Assembly (NCBI RefSeq): GCF_042675745.1
Contig: NZ_JBHTJM010000011.1
Coordinates: 143,357-207,356, forward strand
DNA length: 64,000 bases
Direction of reading: 5' to 3'
Origin: Pseudofulvibacter geojedonensis
GTDB taxonomy: Bacteria > Bacteroidota > Bacteroidia > Flavobacteriales > Flavobacteriaceae
Part shown: in pieces, positions 16,702 through 25,900 of the stretch
Layout of the letters: every line of letters begins with the position of its first letter
Position numbering within the stretch: the stretch's first letter is position 1
Made by a program: the position numbers and the translations under genes
The notes under the pieces: generated by a model
What the model saw: only the letters and a program-made list of their open reading frames with translations
Database searches by the model: none
What the model was told of the DNA's origin: nothing

Positions 16702-17793
16702 TTATTTTTTATTTATTAAATCTGTTAAACTAGTATATAGTATTTCATCAGAATTTTTATAGAGTCTAAGCATCAAACGTTTAGCACTTGTCGTTTCGAT
16801 ATTATTTTCTATCACATAGAGATACTCTCCGTTTTGAAATCGATAATCAAAACCAGAACCATATTTGGTTTGTTTTTCAACCTCTCCATTATACAAAACC
16901 AAACTTGGTCTATCGATTGTCGTGTTTGGTTTATTCCAAGATGTATATCTTATTGTGCCATCTTTCAGTTCATCTACTTTAATTATGAACTTACTATTTT
17001 CAGAATGTATAATGTTTTCTTTATGTTCATTACTATAAGTAATTCGTTTATCTTGAATTTTAAATTTATAATATGCTTTATCATTACTAGCATAGAAGCA
17101 GCTATCAGAAACCCAATATACTTTACCAAAAGAGCTAAAATCAAATTTATATTTTTCCTCTATGTCGTAATCTGTAATAAGAATTGGTTGTGCTTTTTTG
17201 TCTATCATTTGATGCAAAGAAATACCATCGAAATCAATTCCATCATTAGCATAACTATAAATAAATTTTAGATTTGGTGAAAAAACAAGCTCGTTGCCTG
17301 ATATATAAGACGTTGATCCATCTTCTAAGTTTATTAACAGATTTGAAATTGTTGATTCAAACCAATTTTCATAAACTACACAGCTATTTAATTTTTTTAT
17401 GAATCCGAGATAAGATACACTAATAAGTTGTTCATCATCCTCTAAGCAATTTTTAATTGTCTTAATTCCTGTAGTAACGGTATAACACTCTTCTGTTATA
17501 TTTACTTGAGAAGGAATTATAGTTTTATCTAATAATTGAGTTGTTTTAATTTGTTTAGCTTCTTCATAATCCTCTTTTTGTATAGTCGTTATGACTATAT
17601 CATAATTTTCGTTGCCTCTAATAAATAAATTAAAATTTTTATTATTCGGTATGATTGAGTCTACCTTCTGTTTATAATAGAGTGAATATTTTGATTCTAT
17701 TTCGAGGTCATCTTTAAAGTCATTAAATATTCGATATTCTTTAATTGAAATACTAAGTAAAAAAATATTGAGAATTATAGTCGCAAATTTCAT
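16702..17793 (-). CDS. Hypothetical exported protein (cassette gene)
   Basis: A 363-residue protein whose start MKFATIILNIFLLSISIKEY is a short hydrophobic stretch that could be a signal peptide or anchor. The rest is rich in aromatic and polar residues and predicted beta strands, with repeated short motifs such as GSTSYISGNELVFSPNLKFIY, which recall propeller-like WD/lactonase blades, but no family is recognised. It ends seven bases from palindrome C and starts about 24 bases from palindrome D. Function unknown. Confidence 0.7.
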   Translation of the reverse strand: MKFATIILNIFLLSISIKEYRIFNDFKDDLEIESKYSLYYKQKVDSIIPNNKNFNLFIRGNENYDIVITTIQKEDYEEAKQIKTTQLLDKTIIPSQVNITEECYTVTTGIKTIKNCLEDDEQLISVSYLGFIKKLNSCVVYENWFESTISNLLINLEDGSTSYISGNELVFSPNLKFIYSYANDGIDFDGISLHQMIDKKAQPILITDYDIEEKYKFDFSSFGKVYWVSDSCFYASNDKAYYKFKIQDKRITYSNEHKENIIHSENSKFIIKVDELKDGTIRYTSWNKPNTTIDRPSLVLYNGEVEKQTKYGSGFDYRFQNGEYLYVIENNIETTSAKRLMLRLYKNSDEILYTSLTDLINKK

Positions 17794-17816
17794 TTTCAGG
17801 TGTTTGTTTTAATTAC

Positions 17817-17947
17817 ATACAACGGTCTCGGCTATGAGTAGTTGCGTGTTTTTGCACTAAACTTTGCAAGTACACACCAAGCTGAAAATCCGCGAGAATT
17901 TTCAGAAGTAGGCGAGAACAAGCAATTACTTATAGCCATTGTTGTAA
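17817..17947 (-). repeat. attC-like palindrome D
   Basis: The left box is ATACAAC (17817-17823), the right box GTTGTAA (17941-17947). Arms GGCTATGAGTAGTTGC (17830-17845) and GCAATTACTTATAGCC (17922-17937) pair over 16 bp with two G-T wobbles. A long variable terminal region contains further hairpins (TGAAAATCCGCG...). Length 131 bp. Confidence 0.8.
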
Positions 17948-17955
17948 AACGTTTT

Positions 17956-18945
17956 TTATTGTTCTTTTATAAGTGAACATTCTTTATTGTCCTTGATTAT
18001 TATTTTATCGCCACCTAAATAATCTAAAGAGCCTCTTATTTCCCCTTGCGAATATTTTAAGGTTATTGGGTCTGCAAATGAATATGAAATATAATTATAG
18101 TTGTCTTTAAATAGTCCATCTTTACTTTTTGGGTAACTTTTAAAGAGTTCCGTATTATAATTCGGTTCCATAGCTTTAATTAATGCTTTTTCCGCATCAA
18201 GAAAAATAGTCTCTTGTTTTGGAAAGTTTTCTCCCATTAGTGTTGCTGTCATTTCTTTAACGTCAGCATCATACCCAAATGTTCTAAATTCAAGATTGTC
18301 TTGAAATTCATAACATAACAAAACTATTTCGTGAGCAGGTAAATCTTTGTATGTTATAGGGTTTTCAATAGAAAGTATGTCTTGAAATGTATTATGACCT
18401 GTTAGTCGTTTTAGAATACTTTGTTTAGTTGCTTTTCCTACGTAATGTACTTTGTAATTTAGGAAAGATTTGTAATCTCCTTCAATTTCACAGTCGATTT
18501 GTTTTTTCCACCAATTTTGCAATAGTTTTTCAGGTGAAAACCAAAGCAGAAATTCTCTACTTTCTGGTAGTTGTTTCGCTAAAGAGAATCCGTGTAAATT
18601 TCCAAGAGGAAATTGTTTTTGAATGTCTTCTCTGTCCAAAAAATTAAAAGCAAGAGCTATTGTGTCATCTGGTTTACTATCTACACATTTTTGTATTAGG
18701 GGTAATTTTCCTTTTAGAATATTAGGATTCCCTTTTTGATGAATCTCAAAGTGCAAAGCATAGTCAAAAGAGTCAGGGACAACATTTTCAAACGTAATGA
18801 TAGGTCTTTGTCCGATAACATATAAACTTGCTTTTTCCATTGCCAATTCAATCAAAGGGTCTTTTTTGACGACAGCAAATTCATAACCCGTTAAAGGTGC
18901 ATATGCTAATTCAAGTCTATTTAGTATGCTTTTTCTTGTATTCAC
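17956..18945 (-). CDS. GIY-YIG-like nuclease domain protein (cassette gene)
   Basis: A 329-residue soluble protein. Residues 165-272 look like a GIY-YIG fold: VHYVGKATKQSILKRLTGH supplies the Tyr-x-Gly-Lys core, an Arg helix and a His, and AEKALIKAMEPNYN supplies the metal-binding Glu (near 252) followed by the usual P-x-Y-N. The first GIY strand is degenerate, so activity is uncertain. Residues 1-150 and the C-terminal 50 residues are not recognised. It is flanked by palindromes D and E at about 8 and 26 bases. A DNA-targeting role is possible. Confidence 0.65.
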   Translation of the reverse strand: MNTRKSILNRLELAYAPLTGYEFAVVKKDPLIELAMEKASLYVIGQRPIITFENVVPDSFDYALHFEIHQKGNPNILKGKLPLIQKCVDSKPDDTIALAFNFLDREDIQKQFPLGNLHGFSLAKQLPESREFLLWFSPEKLLQNWWKKQIDCEIEGDYKSFLNYKVHYVGKATKQSILKRLTGHNTFQDILSIENPITYKDLPAHEIVLLCYEFQDNLEFRTFGYDADVKEMTATLMGENFPKQETIFLDAEKALIKAMEPNYNTELFKSYPKSKDGLFKDNYNYISYSFADPITLKYSQGEIRGSLDYLGGDKIIIKDNKECSLIKEQ

Positions 18946-18971
18946 TCAATTTTTTGGTTTTGGGAAATGTT

Positions 18972-19103
18972 TTACAACGTTTATATAAAGTGTCGTGCGA
19001 CGTAGTCGGACGATTTGGATTTCCGGCAGGGAATCCACCTGTAAATATACGCTTACTTTTGAAATAGGAGAGGAGTAAGCATGCATTTTATATGGTGTTG
19101 TAC
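18972..19103 (-). repeat. attC-like palindrome E
   Basis: The left box is TTACAAC (18972-18978), the right box GTTGTAC (19097-19103). Outer arms ATATAAAGTGT and GCATTTTATAT pair with G-T wobbles. The interior holds a second hairpin (GTCGTGCGAC). Length 132 bp. Confidence 0.7.
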
Positions 19104-19111
19104 ACAGCTTT

Positions 19112-19819
19112 TTAATTATTAACCATACTTTTTTCAATTCTTTCAAAAAGGTTAAAGAATTGAATTAATTCTGGTTCTAAAAATGTTATTCTATCATTGG
19201 CAATTACACCTTTAAAATCGTAATTGTACATCCTAATTTTAGAAAACAAATCACAGGTCTTTAATTCGCTAATTAGACTAATTTCTGATGCTTTTAGATT
19301 AGTGTCTAGAATTAAAATTGAATCACAAATTGGTAGAATTTCTTTACTTAAACTATAAAATCTTTTTATCCAATCTGAATCTTTATGTCTAGTTTTATTA
19401 GTAGGGATGTTATTAGCTAAAATTTTTATTTCAGATTCTGTAGGATAATAATTACTAACAAAGCCAGATTTACTGTCTTTTGGGTAATCTACTTCACCAT
19501 TATTTTGAGTGATGGCAACAAAATACATTTCAGATAGCAAGCTGTTTTTTGTAAATTTTATTTTGTCTAAAAAGCTATTTAAAAGAGGTAAAATTTGTTG
19601 TCTTTTTCGGTATTCTCCTAAATAAATACCGAAGAAATAGAAAGTTATTGATGCTAAAATAGAGTAACATATTTTAAGAAATATTTTTCCAAATAAAGCT
19701 CCTCCGTTAAAAAATTCGGGAATTTCTATTAGCACTAATTCTATTGATAGAATGAATAGAAGGCTAATTATAAATAATAAGTAAAGATCTTTTCTAAATG
19801 AAGTAAATATTTTAATCAA
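19112..19819 (-). CDS. Hypothetical two-helix membrane protein (cassette gene)
   Basis: A 235-residue protein with two membrane helices near the N-terminus (LLFIISLLFILSIELVLI and ICYSILASITFYFFGIYLG), then a soluble domain of about 150 residues that ends with FLEPELIQFFNLFERIEKS. The soluble part has alternating strands and helices (ICDSILILDTNLKASEIS), but no family is recognised. It starts 23 bases from palindrome F and ends eight bases from palindrome E. Confidence 0.7.
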   Translation of the reverse strand: MIKIFTSFRKDLYLLFIISLLFILSIELVLIEIPEFFNGGALFGKIFLKICYSILASITFYFFGIYLGEYRKRQQILPLLNSFLDKIKFTKNSLLSEMYFVAITQNNGEVDYPKDSKSGFVSNYYPTESEIKILANNIPTNKTRHKDSDWIKRFYSLSKEILPICDSILILDTNLKASEISLISELKTCDLFSKIRMYNYDFKGVIANDRITFLEPELIQFFNLFERIEKSMVNN

Positions 19820-19842
19820 TTGGATATTTTTTTTTGAGTTGC

Positions 19843-19900
19843 GTACAACGTTAAGTGTATGATGCGTTATTTCAATAATGCATTATACATAGTGTTGTAT
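19843..19900 (-). repeat. attC-like palindrome F
   Basis: The left box is GTACAAC (19843-19849), the right box GTTGTAT (19894-19900). It is base-for-base identical to palindrome C from ACAACGTTAAG through the right box and into the flank, and differs only just outside the left AAC box. Confidence 0.8.
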
Positions 19901-20498
19901 TTAGTTTTTTTCTTTCTTCTCAAAAGTACTTAATTTTTAAGTACTACTAACGAAGTTAAAAGAAAAAGACGTAGTTCAAACAAACAGCAAAATAGCAAAT
20001 ACAAAAGGACTTCAATTGCTAGAGATAATTATGGAATATATACGGGTATATGATCCGTCATTATCGCTAGATTTAGAAAGATAAAAAGAAAAAAGTTTAA
20101 CTAAAAATATTGGTAATAAGCTTGCTACAAGGCGATTTAAAGTTGATTTTGTTATTTTTTTTTCATAACTTATGTCAACGATTTTATTCGATTCCCGCTT
20201 ATACAAATTACCATTTGCAACACAGAAATCTCACAAAAAACGTTGAGTTATCCAATTCCCATTGGCTAACCACCAAGATTTTTAGTTAATCCTTTTAAAT
20301 CCCTTATTTTATCATTCCAATTGAAGGAGTTTTACAATTGTTTGTTTGAATTAAATACAACAATTATATAAACGTAATTACGTTTATATGTTTTATGTGC
20401 ACAAAATACAATAATTGTATTTTCTTACAAAACAGAAAATTTCATTTTAAAACATCTTGAAATTGTATCTTGCAACTTTTTATTGCTTTGCCCTAAAA
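19901..20498. other. Non-coding or decayed stretch beyond the array
   Basis: No gene is supported. A 9-bp hairpin AGTACTTAA / TTAAGTACT lies at 19925-19945. A 24-bp perfect palindrome at 20364-20387 is preceded by ATACAAC (20353-20359) and followed by GTTTTAT, close to the box layout of the array sites, so it may be a degenerate eighth site. A 64-codon minus-strand frame at 20012-20206 has no support. The stretch may be a decayed cassette. Confidence 0.4.
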
Positions 20499-21170
20499 AT
20501 GTCTGATTCAAAAAAACTAAATCATTTCATAACAAAGTACCTACCGTATTTTCCAATATTTGGGTTGGGCTTATATGTTATCGTATACACTTATGCTGTT
20601 AGTATGTATCCTGGTGGTTCTACCAATTATCCAGATGCTACTAGTTATAGTTTTAATCATAACTTGTTATGCGATGCTATGGACCCAATTACCAAAGGAG
20701 GGCATTATAATACAGCTCGTTTCATGGCTGTTATATCACACATTATTTTGGGCTTAACCATGACTACCTTTTTTTATATTTTACCTAAAATATTCTCGGT
20801 ACAAAACCTTAAAACCAAACTCATTTCTTTTTTTGGAATGTCGGCTATGACGGTGCTCATTTTTATGTACACCCAATACCACGATTTAATGGTAGTTATT
20901 ACAGCAATTTTAGGTTCTATTGCCTTTATACCTTTTTTTATAGAGTTACATAGATATCATAATAAAAACTACAAAAGTTTAGTTTACTTGTGCTATGCTC
21001 TTAGTATAGTAGTATTTTTTATTTTTCAAACGAATATTGGAGTCTACTACCTTCCTTTTATACAGAAAATAGCATTTATAATAGATGCTTGGTGGGTTAT
21101 ATGGACATGCCAAATTGTAATGAACCTCAACAAAAAATCCTTGAAGTTAAACTTAAATCGCAACTATTAA
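20499..21170 (+). CDS. DUF998-like integral membrane protein
   Basis: A 223-residue protein with six or so hydrophobic segments, starting MSDSKKLNHF. The ATG at 20499 is chosen over 20457, which would add an ordinary-looking but unneeded leader. The GGHYNTARFMAVISHIILG loop and the even helix spacing resemble DUF998-type membrane proteins of unknown function. The C-terminus is basic. It converges with the next gene, with a 4-base overlap of their ends. Function unknown. Confidence 0.65.
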   Translation: MSDSKKLNHFITKYLPYFPIFGLGLYVIVYTYAVSMYPGGSTNYPDATSYSFNHNLLCDAMDPITKGGHYNTARFMAVISHIILGLTMTTFFYILPKIFSVQNLKTKLISFFGMSAMTVLIFMYTQYHDLMVVITAILGSIAFIPFFIELHRYHNKNYKSLVYLCYALSIVVFFIFQTNIGVYYLPFIQKIAFIIDAWWVIWTCQIVMNLNKKSLKLNLNRNY

Positions 21171-21502
21171 TTTTCGAAAAGTCTATTTACTTTAAATGGC
21201 TCAGAAAACACATCTTTATTACGTTTTAAAGATTTTATTCCCTTTTGTAATTTATCAGTATCAAACTCAAACATAGTATTGTCATTATCCGATTGAGTGT
21301 TTACATTAGCTACTGTTAAACTATAAGCTTTGTTTAAATCAATATTTAAAACAGCTTCATTCTTCTTCACGTCATTCAATAATGTAGTTTCAATCTGCTT
21401 TTCTAAGTTAATTGTAGAATTCTTTTCATTAACACTGTTCTGCCCTAAAGCAAATAATGGCAACACTAATGTTAGAAATATAATTGTTGTTTTATTCATC
21501 AT
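21167..21502 (-). CDS. Small secreted protein
   Basis: A 111-residue protein with a signal peptide (MNKTTIIFLTLVLPLFALGQ). The mature chain is hydrophilic, with SLTVANVNTQSDNDNTMFEF and a C-terminal FKVNRLFEN, and no recognised domain. Two ATG codons are adjacent; either could be the start. Function unknown. Confidence 0.65.
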   Translation of the reverse strand: MMNKTTIIFLTLVLPLFALGQNSVNEKNSTINLEKQIETTLLNDVKKNEAVLNIDLNKAYSLTVANVNTQSDNDNTMFEFDTDKLQKGIKSLKRNKDVFSEPFKVNRLFEN

Positions 21503-21551
21503 AAAAGTTTTTATACTTTAAAGATACAACAATCGTTTTTTCTTAAAAAAA

Positions 21552-22346
21552 CTAAACCAACGAATTATCTACAATCTTCTCTTCTAGATTAGTAAAATCG
21601 TATAAATTATGATCTAATAAATGAGACGGATATACATTCTGTAAAGCCTTCATCATAATAGAGCTTCTATCAGGAAAATCGGCTTCCCAATTGGCTATCA
21701 TCTCTTTTACTTTTTTACGCTGCAAGTTTTCTTGAGAACCACACAAATTACACGGTATAATAGGAAACTGTTTGTAATTGCTATACGCTTCTATATCGCT
21801 TTCTTTGCAAAAAGCTAAAGGTCTTAATATTACTAACTCTCCAGCATCGTTCTTAAACTTTGGCGGCATGGTTTCCATTTTTCCAGAGAAAAAGAAATTT
21901 AATAAAAAGGTTTCTATAATATCATTTCTATGATGCCCTAAAGCCATTTTATTACAACCTAAGTCCTTAGCTGCCTCATACAAAGTACCTCTACGCAATC
22001 TAGAACACAAACTACAAGTGGTTTTTCCTTCTGGAGTTTTTTCCATGACCACTTTATAGGTGTTTTTCTCTATTATTTTATATTCAACACCTAATTCAGA
22101 CAGATAATTAGGCAAAACTTCTTCCGGAAATCCTGGCTGCTTTTGGTCTAAATTAACCGCTACAATTTCAAAAGAAATAGGTGCTACTTTCTGAAAATGT
22201 AACATCATGTCAAGCATAGTATAACTATCTTTCCCTCCAGATAAGCATACCATTATTCTATCTCCATCTTCTATCATAGAAAATTGCGAGATCGCCTCTC
22301 CTACATCTCTATGTAACTTCTTTGTTACCTGTTTCATTGTTTCCAT
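21552..22346 (-). CDS. ttcA: tRNA 2-thiocytidine biosynthesis protein TtcA
   Basis: A 264-residue PP-loop ATPase that thiolates cytidine 32 of some tRNAs using an iron-sulfur cluster. The ATP loop SGGKDSYTMLD is near residue 36, and the cluster cysteines lie in CSLC (near 108) and CNLC (near 200). GHHRNDIIETFLLN completes the family pattern. The start is placed at 22346 because a longer frame to 22388 runs into the terminator of the upstream gene. Confidence 0.92.
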   Translation of the reverse strand: METMKQVTKKLHRDVGEAISQFSMIEDGDRIMVCLSGGKDSYTMLDMMLHFQKVAPISFEIVAVNLDQKQPGFPEEVLPNYLSELGVEYKIIEKNTYKVVMEKTPEGKTTCSLCSRLRRGTLYEAAKDLGCNKMALGHHRNDIIETFLLNFFFSGKMETMPPKFKNDAGELVILRPLAFCKESDIEAYSNYKQFPIIPCNLCGSQENLQRKKVKEMIANWEADFPDRSSIMMKALQNVYPSHLLDHNLYDFTNLEEKIVDNSLV

Positions 22347-22367
22347 GGGGCAAAAATAACATAAATT

Positions 22368-22397
22368 AAAAAAGCCCTTGCAAGGCAAGAGCTTTTA
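22368..22397 (-). terminator. Intrinsic terminator of the TerB-like gene
   Basis: On the minus strand the stem AAAGCTCTTGC / GCAAGGGCTTT is followed by a T-rich run. It separates the TerB-like gene from ttcA. Confidence 0.8.
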
Positions 22398-22420
22398 TAT
22401 ATAAATTTTAGAATCCGTGA

Positions 22421-22855
22421 TTAACGGTTCATATTTTTAATTTCATCAGAAAAAGTATCTACATCGTCTACTCCTTCAGCTACTAAAGCTAGGGCTTTTT
22501 GCACAACATAAGTTACGTTTGCAGGAGCAAATCCTAAACCAACAGCTATACGTTCTAACACAGAAACTTGAGCATCTTTTATATCTAAATCTGCGTATAC
22601 CATACGAACCAAATCAAACAAACGCTCTAAACGTCTGTTATATGTTGTTGGAGGGTTGATAGGGTATGCAGTTGGATTTTCTAAAATATTAGCATACTCC
22701 GTTTCGCTAATTGTCAATTTTCTAGCTAAACGGTCTAAAAATTGCTTTTCAGCTTCAACAATATCTCCATCACTTAAAGCTACACGAACGATAGCAGCAA
22801 AGTGCCCGTTGTTTCTCTTTATGAATCCGCTAGTATATAAATCTTTAATAGACAT
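22421..22855 (-). CDS. TerB-like protein
   Basis: A 144-residue all-helical acidic protein. The pattern FAAIVRVALSDGDIVEAEKQFLDRLARKL, with the loop DGDIVEAE where TerB proteins bind metal, fits the tellurite-resistance TerB superfamily, as does the second half (VYADLDIKDAQVSVLERIA). Such stand-alone TerB-like proteins have no settled role. ATG 22855 (MSIKDLYTSG) is chosen over 22897. It is divergent from mfd. Confidence 0.8.
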   Translation of the reverse strand: MSIKDLYTSGFIKRNNGHFAAIVRVALSDGDIVEAEKQFLDRLARKLTISETEYANILENPTAYPINPPTTYNRRLERLFDLVRMVYADLDIKDAQVSVLERIAVGLGFAPANVTYVVQKALALVAEGVDDVDTFSDEIKNMNR

Positions 22856-22983
22856 AGTCTCCTTTTTAATATTTTTGGCAAATATACATAATCTCAAAAA
22901 GATTTCACATCATTTTTTAGTCAGTTTTTTAGCAAAAAAAGTATCTTCGCTTCTCTTTATTAGCTAGTTAAAATTTAAGTGTT

Positions 22984-25900
22984 TTGAGTAAACAACAATT
23001 AGCTGCTGTCTTTAATGAAAATCATTCATTTAAACAGCTTTTATCGCAAATTAACACCCCTAAATCAGAAACAAATATTTCTAATTTAGTAGGATCGTCT
23101 TTGTCTTTTCTTATTTCTAAAACCTTTAAAAGTATAGAAAAACCTTTGCTTCTAGTTTTAAACGACAAAGAAGAAGCAGCTTTTTATTTAAATGACTTAG
23201 AGCTTTTACTAAACGACAAAGATGTTATGTTCTATCCTGGGAGTTACAGAAGGCCTTACCAGATAGAAGAAACAGACAACGCTAATGTATTGCTAAGGGC
23301 AGAGGTTTTAAATAGAATTAATTCTAGGAAAAAACCCGCTTTAATTGTCACCTATCCTGAAGCTTTATTTGAAAAAGTTGTTACCAAAAAAGAATTAGAA
23401 AAAAACACTCTTAAAATAGCTGTTAACGATACGATTACAATAGACTTTATTAATGAAGTTTTATTCGAATATCAATTTAAAAGAGTTGATTTTGTAACCG
23501 AACCTGGAGAGTTTTCTGTTAGAGGTGGTATTGTAGATGTTTTTTCTTTTTCGAATGATGAACCCTATAGAATTGAATTCTTTGGAGATGAAGTAGACAG
23601 TATTAGAACTTTTGATGTAGAAACACAACTATCTTTAGAACAATTAAAAAAGGTGAGTATCATACCAAATGTAGAAATAAAACACCTTGAAGAGTCTAGA
23701 GAGAGTTTCTTTAAATACTTATCTAACCAAACAGTCGTATTTGTTAAAAGCCTAGAAATGTTAGTTGCTAAAACAGATAAGCTATTTGACAAAGCAACGG
23801 TTGCTTTTAAAAGATTATCTGGAGAATTGCAACACGCAGAACCTAATAGCATTTTTTGTACTGGGGAATTGTTACTCAATCAACTAAAAGAATATACTCA
23901 TGTTACTATGGAAAGTAATGTTAGTAATTCTGTTGCATTTCAAATTAAGCCACAACCTTCTTTTAACAAGCAATTTAACTTATTAATAGACAACCTCAAC
24001 CTATATGCTGCTGAAGGTTTTACCAATTACATTGCTTGCGCTAATGAAAAACAGGCTCAACGATTTAAAGACATTTTTAATGAAATAGAAGAAGTTGTTA
24101 GCTACCAGACTATTGTCTTACCATTGTATCAAGGATTTATTGATATGGATAGTAAAACAATATGTTATACAGACCATCAGATATTTGAGCGCTATCATAA
24201 ATTTCATTTAAAAAATGGTTATGCCAAAAAGCAAGCTATTACGTTAAAAGAACTCAATCAATTATCTAAAGGAGACTATGTAACTCACATAGATCATGGT
24301 ATTGGTCGCTTTGCTGGATTGCAAAAAATAGATGTAGAAGGAAATCAGCAAGAAGCAATTAAATTACTATATGGAGAACGAGACATACTATATGTAAGCA
24401 TTCATTCTTTACATAAAATATCTAAGTATTCTGGTAAAGATGGAAAGGCACCTAAAATATTTAAATTAGGTTCAGGAGCTTGGAAAAAGCTAAAACAAAA
24501 AACCAAGAGTAGAGTTAAACATATAGCATTTAACTTAATTCAGTTGTACGCTAAAAGAAGGAATCAAAAAGGCTTTCAATATGCCCCAGATTCTTATTTA
24601 CAACATGAGCTTGAAGCTTCTTTTTTATTCGAAGATACACCTGACCAGTTTAAAGCAACTCAGGATGTAAAAACCGATATGGAAAGCGAACGCCCTATGG
24701 ACAGGTTAGTTTGTGGAGATGTTGGCTTTGGAAAAACAGAAGTAGCTATACGTGCAGCATTTAAAGCAGTTGATAATGGCAAACAAGTAGCTGTTTTAGT
24801 TCCTACTACCATTTTAGCTTTTCAACATTTTAAAACTTTTAGTGAACGATTAAAAGATATGCCTGTTAAGGTAGATTATATTAATAGGTTTAGAACAGCC
24901 AAACAAAAAACAGAAATCATAAAACAATTAGAATCTGGACAAATAGATATATTAATAGGAACACACCAGATTGCTAACGAAAAATTTAAATACAAAGATT
25001 TAGGACTGTTAATTGTAGATGAAGAACAAAAGTTTGGAGTTGCTGTAAAAGATAAATTAAAAACCATTAAAGAAAATGTAGACACGCTTACTTTAACTGC
25101 TACGCCTATACCAAGAACATTACAATTTTCGTTAATGGCAGCTAGAGATTTAAGTACTATTAATACACCTCCACCAAATCGTTACCCAATAGACTCACAA
25201 GTAATTCGTTTTTCTGAAGAAGTTATACGAGATGCTATTACCTATGAAATTCAGCGTGGCGGACAAGCTTTCTTTATTCATAATAGAATAGAAAATATAA
25301 AAGAAGTAGCTGGAATGTTACAACGCTTAGTTCCCGATGCTAAAATAGCTGTTGGCCATGGGCAAATGGAAGGTAAAAAACTAGAGCAACTTATGCTAGC
25401 ATTTATGAATAATGAATTCGATGTTTTAGTAGCAACTACCATTATAGAATCAGGATTAGATGTTCCTAATGCCAATACTATTTTTATAAACAATGCTAAT
25501 AATTTTGGACTTTCAGACTTGCATCAAATGAGAGGTCGTGTAGGTAGAAGTAATAAAAAAGCTTTCTGTTATTTTATAACACCTCCCCACTCTGCAATGA
25601 GCGATGATGCAAGAAAACGAATTCAGGCACTTGAGTTGCACTCCGATTTAGGTAGCGGATTTAATATTGCAATGAAAGATTTAGAAATTCGTGGTGCGGG
25701 TGATATATTAGGAGGAGAACAAAGCGGGTTTATTAATGAAATAGGCTTTTCTACTTATCAGAAAATCTTAAATGAAGCCATAGAAGAATTAAAAGAAAAT
25801 GAGTTTAAAGATTTATATGAAGAAACCGCAGAAAATACTGTTTTTGTAAAAGACACTCAAATAGATACCGATTTTGAATTGCTATATCCAGACGATTATA

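Larger units (their letters stand above)
13567..19900 (-). mobile_element. Integron-like gene-cassette array without integrase (CALIN type)
   Basis: Six single-gene units are separated and bounded by seven attC-like palindromes at 13567, 14758, 15698, 16638, 17817, 18972 and 19843. On the minus strand five consecutive units read start codon, one gene, stop, then a palindrome within about ten bases, or overlapping the stop; the next start comes 15-25 bases later. The sixth unit holds a gene of opposite orientation. The palindromes fall into two size classes, 58-66 and 131-133 bp, inside the size range known for attC sites. The genes are unrelated to each other and to core metabolism. No tyrosine recombinase is encoded in the window. 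The cassette reading is inference from architecture; the repeats themselves are directly visible. Confidence 0.75.

Noticed and set aside
20012..20206. 64-codon minus-strand frame beyond the array
   Set aside because: No family, no promoter, no box at its ends, and odd composition. It is likely a chance frame or decayed sequence.
13567..20500. Search for an integron integrase or other recombinase inside the island
   Set aside because: No frame on either strand has the R-H-R-Y pattern of tyrosine recombinases or a transposase-like motif. The array is therefore reported as lacking an integrase within this window.
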